Source: Candidatus Poseidoniia archaeon
GTDB taxonomy: Archaea; Thermoplasmatota; Poseidoniia; MGIII; CG-Epi1
Length of the DNA stretch: 64,000 nt
Reading direction: 5' to 3'
Assembly (NCBI GenBank): GCA_030748895.1
Contig: JASMLC010000004.1
Span: 62,001-126,000 of the forward strand
Part shown: in pieces, positions 24,134 to 32,636 of the stretch
Position numbering within the stretch: position 1 is the first letter of the stretch
Layout: each line of letters starts with the position of its first letter
Translations under genes and position numbers: made by a program
Notes under the pieces: model-generated
Told to the model about the DNA's origin: nothing
What the model saw: the letters and a program-made list of their open reading frames with translations, nothing else
The model's database searches: none

Positions 24134-27100
24134 ATGGCTCGAAGCACGCGCAGGCGCCGTGATGGCATACGCAGTCGCCCGCTACAGCGACCCAGCGCAG
24201 CTGCCGCCATTGCTCCGGCTGCCCCGCAAAAGCGACAGGCCGAGTCGACACCAGTCCACTGGCCCAGCCTGCTGGCGGTGCTCGGAATTTTCCTGCTGGC
24301 GCTGACGATTCGCTCGGCCTGGACGCTGGATGCCGCGACCGAGGATGGGTTCAAGCTCACCGGCGGGAGCGACCCCTACTACCACAAGCGGGTCGTTGAC
24401 TACGTCATGGAAAATGGCGAACACCTCGTCCGCGACGAGATGCTCAACTACCCCTACGGCGCCAACAACAACCGGCCGCCGCTCTTCGACTGGTCAATTG
24501 CGATTACGGGGCTGGTGCTGGCGCCCTTCTTCGGCGACGCCGCCGAATCAACCTGGTGGGCGATGGAAGTGCTGCCAGCGGTCTACGGCGCGCTGATTGT
24601 CTTCCCCGTCTACGCCATCGGCCGCGCGCAGTTCGGCCGCGAAGCGGGATTGCTCGGGGCGCTCTTCATCGCAGTCAATTCCGGCCATATTTCCCACTCG
24701 ACCATCTCGCTGGCGGACCACGATTCGTACGTGATTTTCTTCGGGACTTGTGCCTTCTTCTTCTTCATGCGCGCCCTCACCGAGGGAAGCGACGCGCGCT
24801 GGGTCGCCGACTGGCGCTCCGCCGAGAGCATCAAGCGCGGCTTCACCGACTTCCTGCAGAGCGAGCGGCTGGCGCTCGGCTACGCGGGACTAGCGGGGAT
24901 GACACTAGTGCTGGTCGCGCTGAGCTGGAAAGGGTTCCCCTACCTGATGGTGATTCTCGTAATCTACCTGATTTCCCAGATGGTAATCAACGCCTTCCGC
25001 AGGATTGACAGCCTGACGACCGCGATGCTCGGAATAGTCGCGCTTTCGCTGCCGATCCTGCTCGCGCTCCCCTACTACTGGAGCATGGGCTTCATCAGCC
25101 CCTGGTGGGACGCGCCCGCCTACATCCTGCTCGCCTTCATCGGCGCCTCGGTGCTGCTGGTGCCGACGCGCGACCTGCCGTGGCTGCTGGTGCTGGGCGG
25201 CACCGTAACGGTCGCCACACTGGGCTACCTGCTGCTCACCTACGTTTTCACCGACCTCGGCTTCCTGCTCTTCAGCGGACAGGGCTACTTCGTGCGGACC
25301 AAGCTGTTCGACACGATTGCCGAGGCGCAGCCGCCGACCTTCGCCAACTTCGTCTTCTCCTTCGGCCTCGTCTCGGTCTGGTTCGGCTTCTTCGGGCTTA
25401 TCTGGATGGCTTGGCAGCTTTTCGCCAACCGGCTCTGGAAGAAGGACTACCTCCTCATCCTGATCTGGGCAGCGGTCGCGCTCTACATGGCGCAGTCTGC
25501 GATTCGATTCATCTTCAACGCCACACCCGTAATGGCGCTACTCTCGGGCTGGGTCACCTGGCTGCTGATTGAGCGCGCCGGTTTTGGCGACGTGCTGGAG
25601 GCGTGGCGCCACTACTGGGGGCGCCACGGACCGAGCATCCTGTTCCTCGCGCTCGGGTCGCTGCTAGTCGGCTTCCTGACTTTCTTCACGGTCGGCCCGC
25701 TGGTCGGCTTCCTCGTCGGAATCCTGCTGCTGGCACTGATGCTCTCCATCGGCCACATGGCGGCGGACGAGGACCAGTACAGCCTGCGCGACCGGCTGGG
25801 TGGATTACGTCGCGCCTTCGAAATCAAGCGGCCCGCCGTCGCGTTTGTCGTGGTGGGGATGCTGCTACTGCCCAACGCCTTCTACGGCTACGATGCCGCG
25901 GTCCCCTACGAAGACAAGAAGGACCACGACACCGGCGTCTACGATTTCTTGCGCTACTCGCTGCTGCGGCCGGAGGAATACCAGTATGACCAGCGCAACA
26001 ACATCTCGCTCTACCCCGACGGCGTTAGCGGTATGTACAACCGCACGGGAGTATGTAATCTAGCCACGTATACTACTAAAACTGATTGTGAATCCAATAG
26101 TGGACGTTGGTCTGCCAGCCCGATCTGGTATATGGGCATCACCGGCCCCTCGTTCCCCGCCAGCTACTGGATAGACGGGCTGGAGTGGCTGGCGGAGCAG
26201 GATACCGAGTTGCCGCAGGAGGACCGCCCCGGCTTCATCTCGTGGTGGGATTACGGTTTCTGGGCCATCGACATTGGCGAGCACCCGACCGTGGCCGACA
26301 ACTTCCAGTTCGGCTACCAAATGGCGGGCAACTTCATCACCGCGCAGTCGGAGGAGGATGCGCTGGCGCTGCTGCTCTACCGGCTGGTCGAGCCCGAAGT
26401 GGACCGCGAGAGCGACCGCTTCCCGCCCGCGATTCGCGAAATCATGCTCACCTACTACTCTGAAGATAACGTCACGGCGCTCGAGCAGATTATCGCCAAC
26501 CCTGGCGAGCAGGTGCCGGAGGGCGAGGACATCAACAAGCGCAACGCGGCGATTCGCGCCGGGCGGCCCGTCCTGGCGTCCGCCTCCCTCACTGAGCTGG
26601 CGGACGTAATCTACGATGTCGAGCAGGCAACCGGCCACTCGATTCGCTACTTCGGCGCCGACACCCGCCTCATGCCCTACTCGGCCGAAAACACCGGTAT
26701 CCTCTACGCGCCGGTGACGCTGGCGGACTATGAGCTGAACGACTTCGTCGCGGTGAGCCTAGGGCTCTCTAACGGCCAGACCGTGACCTACGAGGAGGCG
26801 GACGAGCTGCTGCGGAACGACCCCACCCTCACCGTCACTTCGCAGGCGCTGGACTACAAACCGCGCTTCCTGAACAGCATGTTCTACCGCGCCTTCATCG
26901 GCTGGTCCGGGCCTGATATCGGCCGCGAGGCGACCGACGGCATCCCCGGCATCAGCGGCGAAATCGGCGCCGACACCAGCCTGCTACCGCTCCCCGGCTG
27001 GGGGCTGAAGCACTTCAAGCTGGCGTACGCCAACAACGGCCTGCGCATCCTGAAATACTACGACGGCGCGACCATCAACGGCGTCGTGCAGACCGAGGAG

Positions 27101-30100
27101 GGGGCACCAATCCCCAACGCGACCGTCACGCTCCTCGATGAGGGCGGCACGCCGCACGACTCGGTCGTCACCGACGCGCTGGGGCGCTACAGCGTCGTCG
27201 CGACGGCAGGCAACCACACGCTGATGGTCTCGATGGGCGAGTTCGGCTCCGATATCGAGCGGGTGCACCTCACCTCCAACAACATCCTCGCCCGCGAGGT
27301 GGGCATCCTGATTTCGGAGGCACAGGCGACTCGCGCCACGCAGCCGGAAATCCGCATCGACATAGAGGTCGAGGCGGCCAGCCTCAGCGGCGAACTCTAC
27401 TGGGACGCCGGCGAACGCGAACCGATTGCCGGGATTCCAGTTACAGCAACCCAGACCGCGACGGGGCGCGAGTTCAGTGTCGACAGCGGCGCCGACGGCA
27501 GCTTCGCCTTCGACGCTATCGCGCCGGGCGAATACCGCGTCACGGCCGACCTGAACGGGCACGAGCTGGAGTTGGCGAACTACGAGGGCGTCGCCGGCCT
27601 GCAGGCAGACCAGTCGCTGGAGATTGACGGCGCAGTCGTCCCCGCCAGCGTGCTGGGGCTGATTGGCCCCGGCATCGGCTACATTCCCGGAATGGTCTCC
27701 TTCACGCTCGAGGACCACACCAACGGCACGCTGATGCAGCGCGAGGCGCTGACCAGCTTCCGCTTCGACAACCTGCTGCCGGGCAACTACACCCTGCGAC
27801 TCGACAACGACAACAAGTTCAGCGAGTGGGACAACAACACTGTCGCCTTCACCCTCGCCGCAGGCAAGGAGAGTTACCACAACACCACCATCACCGAGGG
27901 CACGCGCGTCAGCGGCGTCCTCAGCTGGCAGGGCGAACCGGTCGCCGACGAACATCTCTCAATCACCCACGTTGGCGGTCGGCACGCGACCGAAGTCACC
28001 AGCGACGCTAACGGCTACTTCACAACCATCCTCCCCGCGGGAACCTACGACCTCTACACGCTCCACTCCGACGCCAACGCGGCGTGGCTGGCGCGGATTG
28101 ACAGCGAGGCGCCGGGCGGCCTGCTCGACGCGGCGATGCAGCCAGCAGGCCGTATTACCGGCCTGCTCTTCAACGACCGTGACGGCGACGGAGAGTTCGA
28201 GGAGACGCAGGACGAAACTGTGGTGCGCGACGCCGAACTGCGCTTCGAATCGGTCAACGGCCGCGTCACCGTCCGCAGCGACAATCGCGGCGAATACGAC
28301 GTGGGGCTGCCGCCGGGCGACTACACTGCCTACGCCAACTACATCGACATGAACGACAAGCTGGCGGGCCTCAAGCGCATGCAACTCGACTACGGGACCC
28401 TGCAGAGCGACCTGCCGATGTCGCCCGGGCACGACCTGTTCGTCATCCTCATCGAGGAACACCTCGGCATGGAAATACCGATTTCGGGGCTCTTCACGCT
28501 CGACACCACCGCCGGGACAGTCTACACCTGGGGTGACGAGATGGCCACGATTGTTGCGCTGCCGTCCGGCAGCTACCAGCCCGCCATACTGCGCGGCGGC
28601 TACGAACCGCTGCCGCCCAACGACAAGTACGACCACTTCGCGATGGGCGAGCTCCAGTTCCAGCTGGTGCGCACACCAGTTACAGTCACGGGAACGGTCG
28701 TTTACGACGGCGTGCCGGTGCCCGGCGCGCAGCTCTCGTTCAGCCCGGCCGACCGCATCGGCGACTATTTCCTCAACTTTACCGCGGATGAGGATGGTGG
28801 CTTCTCGGTCGAGCTCCCGCCGCACGAATACGTCTACAGCTTCACGTCCGATCTGGCGGGCCAGCGCTACTTCGCACAGGGGTCGCTCACGCTGCCGCTC
28901 GCCGGTGCGCCGGTCAGCCTCGGTGAGGTCGCGACCCACCTGCTGCTGGAAGTGGGCGGCGGCGCGCTACATCAGGGCGAGCTGAAGGAGGGCGAAGTGC
29001 TCTTCACCAGTACTAGCGCGCCGTACGACGTAACGCGCATCTTTGCGACCCGCTTCAGCGGCTATCACGGCTGGCTGCCGCCCGGAGAATACTGGGTCAC
29101 CTTCGAGGGCGCGAGCGACAGCTCGCATTACAGCCACCTCTCGACGCTCGAACTGTCGGCACCGGCGCTGTTACACGACCTGTCGCTGGCGCAGGGGCAT
29201 TTCATCAACGGCGCGCTGATTTCAGAGCCAACCGGCGAACTGGTCGACGAAGACGTGACGCTGATGTTCATTTCCGGGCTGGGGACTGCTATTGCCCGCA
29301 GCAACGGCGTCGACGGAGATTACGGGCCGTTCGACCTGCAACCGGGCAGCTACCAGCTCGAAATCACCCTGCCGGGCTTCCAGCCCTACAGCGCGCCGGT
29401 CGAGGTTACCGGCAGCTCCTACTTCAACGTCGACATGATTCCCGAAACACTGCCGCTGACGCTCAACCTGACCTACCGCGACGCCGACGGAGTGCTGCAG
29501 CCCCTCGCCGGAGTCGCGGTGACCTTCAGCCGTGAGGGCGGCTGGTCGCAAACGTGGACCAGCGACGCCAACGGCACCATCCAGCTACCGGAGATGGTTC
29601 CGGCACGCTACGACGTCAGCGTCGACGACTACCTCGACGACGGTGCCGACCAGTTCTACCTCGAGCGCACACTGCGGCTGCGCCCCGGCGACGGTCACCA
29701 GTTCTTCGACTACCCCGCGACCTGGAAGGCGCGCTTCCAGGGCAGCGTCTTCTACGACCGCAACTTCGACGGAACCCCGGACGGCGACGAGCTGCTGGCG
29801 GGCGCGACGGTCGAAATCCGGCTGGGCACCGGCGGGTCTGTGCTGGAATCGCTGGAGACCGACGGCAGCGGCAGTTTCCTGATTTACCTCAAGCCGGACA
29901 ACTACCTGCTGCGCGCTTTCTCCGGGAGCGGTACTGCCTACACGCTCATCGAACCGCTGGACTTCAACGGCTCGCGCGACTACAACCTGTCGCTAGAGCG
30001 CGGAGTCGAGTACGAATGGCACTTCGTCGCCAGCGACGATGGCAGCCCGGTAGCCTTCGACGACGTGCGCTTCCGCGCCGGCGACGAGCTACTGCTGCAC

Positions 30101-31039
30101 CTCGAGCCCACGGACGGGACTATCACCACCATCCTGCCGCCGGGCACATACAACCTCACGGCACTGCTGGAAGTCCTCGACGGATCGCCAGACCGCATCT
30201 TCGTGCTCGACGAGGCTATCGCGCTGGCGCTGGCTGACGACGGCAGCGCGACCACGCTTGAACTGGAGCGGCAGCTGCTGCGGGGCGCCGATGTCGCCGT
30301 CGACCGGCTCACGGCGCCAGCCGCCGTCGGGCAGTCGGTGAACTTCACCTTCAACTTCACCGGGACCGGCCACCGCACCACCACCTTCCAGGTCGAGGTA
30401 ACAGGCGACGGGGATAACTGGACAGCCATTTTCCGGGCGCCTGATGTGAGCGTGGGGCCGGGCGAGAGCCGCGAACTAGTGCTCGATATCACGCCGGGTG
30501 ACGGCGTTATTCCCGGCGTCTACCGCAACTTCAACGTCCGTTTCTTCTGGGAAGGGCAGGAACTCTACGACGACGTCAGCTTCGATTTCGCGCTGGAAGT
30601 GACACCGACCGAGAGGCCGCCGCCCGACTTCAGCATCAGCGAAGTTACCTGGGCGCCCGACAACATCGAGCCCGGGACCGAGGTGACGCTACAGGCGACC
30701 GTCACCAACACCATTGCCGGCTCGGGCGAGCAGTTCCCACAGGTCGGCTTCTACCTTAACGACGAACTGATTGAGATGACCAGCGCCGCCTTCGACGGCG
30801 AGGGCGAGTCGGTGGTCGAGGCGACCTGGGTTGCCAGCGAAGGCATCCACAGCTTCCGCGTCGAGGTCGACCCGCAGGAACTCTTCAGCGAGCAGGACGA
30901 GACCAACAACGCGAAGCCGCTGGCGCTGACGGTCGAGGCGGCCGCGGAAGAGGCGGAGGGCTTCCCGTGGCTGATGGCTTTCGTGGTCGCGACGCTACTG
31001 CTGACTATCGCCTATTTCGCACTCAGGCTGCGGCGCTGA
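24134..31039 (+). CDS. aglB: STT3/AglB oligosaccharyltransferase fused to a long extracellular beta-domain chain
   Basis: 2301 residues from the ATG at 24134; archaeal AglB is usually 800-1000. Residues 1-600 are multi-spanning, beginning with a basic tail and TGGSDPYYHKRVVDY, the first extracellular loop with the catalytic Asp. The acceptor-sequon motif WWDYG is at about 704-708. From about 975 there follow many carboxypeptidase-regulatory or CNA-B-like units (for example GVVQTEEGAPIPNATVTLLD, and FYDRNFDGTPDGDELLAGATV). A CARDB-like domain (about 2160-2265) and a final helix with LRLRR end it. It transfers lipid-linked glycans to Asn-x-Ser/Thr. The giant extension may bind glycan, substrate or the cell wall. 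A short AT-rich patch at 26041-26110 interrupts the catalytic region. Confidence 0.9.
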   Translation: MARSTRRRRDGIRSRPLQRPSAAAAIAPAAPQKRQAESTPVHWPSLLAVLGIFLLALTIRSAWTLDAATEDGFKLTGGSDPYYHKRVVDYVMENGEHLVRDEMLNYPYGANNNRPPLFDWSIAITGLVLAPFFGDAAESTWWAMEVLPAVYGALIVFPVYAIGRAQFGREAGLLGALFIAVNSGHISHSTISLADHDSYVIFFGTCAFFFFMRALTEGSDARWVADWRSAESIKRGFTDFLQSERLALGYAGLAGMTLVLVALSWKGFPYLMVILVIYLISQMVINAFRRIDSLTTAMLGIVALSLPILLALPYYWSMGFISPWWDAPAYILLAFIGASVLLVPTRDLPWLLVLGGTVTVATLGYLLLTYVFTDLGFLLFSGQGYFVRTKLFDTIAEAQPPTFANFVFSFGLVSVWFGFFGLIWMAWQLFANRLWKKDYLLILIWAAVALYMAQSAIRFIFNATPVMALLSGWVTWLLIERAGFGDVLEAWRHYWGRHGPSILFLALGSLLVGFLTFFTVGPLVGFLVGILLLALMLSIGHMAADEDQYSLRDRLGGLRRAFEIKRPAVAFVVVGMLLLPNAFYGYDAAVPYEDKKDHDTGVYDFLRYSLLRPEEYQYDQRNNISLYPDGVSGMYNRTGVCNLATYTTKTDCESNSGRWSASPIWYMGITGPSFPASYWIDGLEWLAEQDTELPQEDRPGFISWWDYGFWAIDIGEHPTVADNFQFGYQMAGNFITAQSEEDALALLLYRLVEPEVDRESDRFPPAIREIMLTYYSEDNVTALEQIIANPGEQVPEGEDINKRNAAIRAGRPVLASASLTELADVIYDVEQATGHSIRYFGADTRLMPYSAENTGILYAPVTLADYELNDFVAVSLGLSNGQTVTYEEADELLRNDPTLTVTSQALDYKPRFLNSMFYRAFIGWSGPDIGREATDGIPGISGEIGADTSLLPLPGWGLKHFKLAYANNGLRILKYYDGATINGVVQTEEGAPIPNATVTLLDEGGTPHDSVVTDALGRYSVVATAGNHTLMVSMGEFGSDIERVHLTSNNILAREVGILISEAQATRATQPEIRIDIEVEAASLSGELYWDAGEREPIAGIPVTATQTATGREFSVDSGADGSFAFDAIAPGEYRVTADLNGHELELANYEGVAGLQADQSLEIDGAVVPASVLGLIGPGIGYIPGMVSFTLEDHTNGTLMQREALTSFRFDNLLPGNYTLRLDNDNKFSEWDNNTVAFTLAAGKESYHNTTITEGTRVSGVLSWQGEPVADEHLSITHVGGRHATEVTSDANGYFTTILPAGTYDLYTLHSDANAAWLARIDSEAPGGLLDAAMQPAGRITGLLFNDRDGDGEFEETQDETVVRDAELRFESVNGRVTVRSDNRGEYDVGLPPGDYTAYANYIDMNDKLAGLKRMQLDYGTLQSDLPMSPGHDLFVILIEEHLGMEIPISGLFTLDTTAGTVYTWGDEMATIVALPSGSYQPAILRGGYEPLPPNDKYDHFAMGELQFQLVRTPVTVTGTVVYDGVPVPGAQLSFSPADRIGDYFLNFTADEDGGFSVELPPHEYVYSFTSDLAGQRYFAQGSLTLPLAGAPVSLGEVATHLLLEVGGGALHQGELKEGEVLFTSTSAPYDVTRIFATRFSGYHGWLPPGEYWVTFEGASDSSHYSHLSTLELSAPALLHDLSLAQGHFINGALISEPTGELVDEDVTLMFISGLGTAIARSNGVDGDYGPFDLQPGSYQLEITLPGFQPYSAPVEVTGSSYFNVDMIPETLPLTLNLTYRDADGVLQPLAGVAVTFSREGGWSQTWTSDANGTIQLPEMVPARYDVSVDDYLDDGADQFYLERTLRLRPGDGHQFFDYPATWKARFQGSVFYDRNFDGTPDGDELLAGATVEIRLGTGGSVLESLETDGSGSFLIYLKPDNYLLRAFSGSGTAYTLIEPLDFNGSRDYNLSLERGVEYEWHFVASDDGSPVAFDDVRFRAGDELLLHLEPTDGTITTILPPGTYNLTALLEVLDGSPDRIFVLDEAIALALADDGSATTLELERQLLRGADVAVDRLTAPAAVGQSVNFTFNFTGTGHRTTTFQVEVTGDGDNWTAIFRAPDVSVGPGESRELVLDITPGDGVIPGVYRNFNVRFFWEGQELYDDVSFDFALEVTPTERPPPDFSISEVTWAPDNIEPGTEVTLQATVTNTIAGSGEQFPQVGFYLNDELIEMTSAAFDGEGESVVEATWVASEGIHSFRVEVDPQELFSEQDETNNAKPLALTVEAAAEEAEGFPWLMAFVVATLLLTIAYFALRLRR

Positions 31040-31048
31040 AGCAGAGCT

Positions 31049-31177
31049 TCAGGAAATCGTGAGGTCCTTGACCTCGTAGTTCTCGGCATGCTTGTCGATG
31101 TACTCAATCAGGTCGGAAACGTGCGGCGACTCAAGCATGATTTCGCCACTCTCGTGGTCCACGATTCGGAAGGGCAT
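31049..31177 (-). CDS. Conserved-looking 42-residue protein
   Basis: Short frame starting MPFRIVDHESGEIMLESPHV and ending KDLTIS before TGA. Composition is normal for a soluble alpha/beta peptide (FRIVDHESGEIML strands, DLIEYIDKHAENY helix), not low-complexity. Codon choice resembles neighbours. On its strand GGGGGAGGT directly precedes the ATG, and a GATAAATAG box (31198-31208) lies about 25 bp upstream. Function unknown. The promoter spacer is shared with thyA. Confidence 0.6.
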   Translation of the reverse strand: MPFRIVDHESGEIMLESPHVSDLIEYIDKHAENYEVKDLTIS

Positions 31178-31256
31178 ACCTCCCCCTGCCTTGATATCTA
31201 TTTATCAGTTTCGAATTTTGCCCCAACGCCTTAACCCCGCGGCGAAATAGGCCGGC
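31178..31256. promoter_or_regulatory. Divergent promoter of the small gene and thyA
   Basis: AT-rich spacer with CTATTTATCAG (31198-31208), read on the minus strand for the small gene, and CCTTAACC (about 31229-31236), read on the plus strand 25 bp before the thyA GTG. Both spacings predict leaderless transcripts. No palindromic operator is evident. Confidence 0.5.
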
Positions 31257-32135
31257 GTGAAGCAGTACCTGGAGCTGGTTGAGGAGGTCCTCGACCGCGG
31301 AACGCGCAAGCAGAACCGGACCGGTGTTGACACCATCTCGGCGTTCAACGTCAACTACGCCATTGACCTTCAACAGGGCTTTCCGCTGCTGACGACCAAG
31401 GAGATTTCGTGGAAAAACATCGTCGTCGAGAATCTCTGGTTCCTCTCGGGCGACCGCCACATCGGACTGCTCCAGAAGCATGGCTGCAAGTTCTGGGACC
31501 CATGGGCCGACGCGGAGGGTTTCGTGCCGAGCGCCTACGGCAATTTCTGGCGCCATTTCCCGGTCCACGCCGAAGGGGGAGCGGGGTTCAACGATCAGGT
31601 GCGCTACGTGCTGCGGACGCTGCGCGAGAACCCGGCGAGTCGCCGCATGGTGGTTTCTGCCTGGGCGCCCGGCAACGCGCAGGCGAGCCAGCTGCCGCCG
31701 TGCCACCTGATGTTCATCTTCAACGTGCAGTATGACGCCGACGGCGAGCCGCACCTCTGCCTGCATCTGACACAACGCAGCTGCGATGTGGCGCTGGGCG
31801 TTCCGTACAACATCGCCGGCTACGCCTTCCTGCTCTCGCTCTTCGCGCATCTGGCGGGGATGCGGGCCGGCACCTTCGGCCATTCGCTGGTTGACGCGCA
31901 CATCTATACCGCCAAACCGGACGGCTCGATGGGCGAATACGACCACGTTCCGGGGCTGCGCGAGCAGTTGCAGCGCGAGCCGCGGCAGCTGCCGCGGCTC
32001 GCTATCAGCCCCGACCTCAAAACGCTGGACGACGTGCTGGCGCTTTGCGACTCTGACCTCGACGATATCCTCGCTGCGTTCCGGCTCGACGGCTACGACC
32101 CGCAGCCGGCGATTTCCTTCAAGGTCGCGGTGTGA
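31257..32135 (+). CDS. thyA: Thymidylate synthase (ThyA type)
   Basis: Makes dTMP from dUMP with methylene-tetrahydrofolate, releasing dihydrofolate. 292 residues. Motifs: RTGVDTISAFNV at the N-terminus, paired arginines in SRRMVVSAW, catalytic Cys149 in QLPPCHLMFIFNV, QRSCDVALGVPYNIA for dUMP binding, and HIYTAKPD. Start is GTG. The stop overlaps folA in GTGTGAG, coupling the two enzymes of the thymidylate cycle. Many archaea use ThyX instead, so the ThyA-DHFR pair is characteristic of a folate-using lineage. Confidence 0.97.
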   Translation: MKQYLELVEEVLDRGTRKQNRTGVDTISAFNVNYAIDLQQGFPLLTTKEISWKNIVVENLWFLSGDRHIGLLQKHGCKFWDPWADAEGFVPSAYGNFWRHFPVHAEGGAGFNDQVRYVLRTLRENPASRRMVVSAWAPGNAQASQLPPCHLMFIFNVQYDADGEPHLCLHLTQRSCDVALGVPYNIAGYAFLLSLFAHLAGMRAGTFGHSLVDAHIYTAKPDGSMGEYDHVPGLREQLQREPRQLPRLAISPDLKTLDDVLALCDSDLDDILAAFRLDGYDPQPAISFKVAV

Positions 32136-32596
32136 GCGGGACCATCCTGGCGGCGGTCTCGCCCGACGGGGTTATCGGCCGCGACGGTGGGATTCCATGG
32201 CATTATTCGGGCGACCTGCAGCGGTTCAAGCGGCTGACGCTTGGTCACACTATAATCATGGGCCGCCGCACCTGGGAGTCGCTGCCACGCAAGCCGCTCC
32301 CCGGGCGGCGCAACATCGTACTCACCTCGCGCCCGCTCGACGGGGTGGAGTGCTTTGCGTCGCTGGCGGAGGCGGTCGCGGCCGCCGACGGGGAGCTGTT
32401 CTTCATCGGCGGTGCGAGGCTCTATGCTGAGGCGCTGGGCTGCGCCGACTGCATCGACCTGGTGCTGGTCCCCGACGCAGTGCCGGTCGAGGGGAGCGTG
32501 CTCTTCCCGCGCATCCCCGACGGGTGGGTCGCCGGCGCGGTCGAGCCGCACCCCGACGAGCCGGCGCTGCGGTTGCAGCGCTGGCGGCGCGGCTGA
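32132..32596 (+). CDS. folA: Dihydrofolate reductase
   Basis: 154 residues, normal. Family blocks: LAAVSPDGVIGRDGGIPWHYSGDLQRFK (the acidic substrate-binding residue is replaced here by Tyr/Ser-Gly-Asp context), IIMGRRTWESLP and PLPGRRNIVLTSR for NADPH, then ELFFIGGARLYAEAL. It regenerates tetrahydrofolate consumed by ThyA. It starts with GTG overlapping the thyA stop by 4 bp. Confidence 0.95.
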   Translation: MSGTILAAVSPDGVIGRDGGIPWHYSGDLQRFKRLTLGHTIIMGRRTWESLPRKPLPGRRNIVLTSRPLDGVECFASLAEAVAAADGELFFIGGARLYAEALGCADCIDLVLVPDAVPVEGSVLFPRIPDGWVAGAVEPHPDEPALRLQRWRRG

Positions 32597-32636
32597 GGGC
32601 ATCTTTATACCGTGCGGGAATCCCCGGCCCGGAAGC

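Noticed and set aside
31425-31440. Another copy of the recurrent 3' element (tcgtcgagaat) inside thyA
   Set aside because: Only a short match within coding sequence, lacking the TATTTAA half and not next to a stop codon.
32355-32636. Extension of the 2180-residue surface protein upstream into folA
   Set aside because: The extra 94 codons are out-of-frame folA sequence. A TATA box at 32604 and a signal peptide starting at the ATG at 32637 fix the start.
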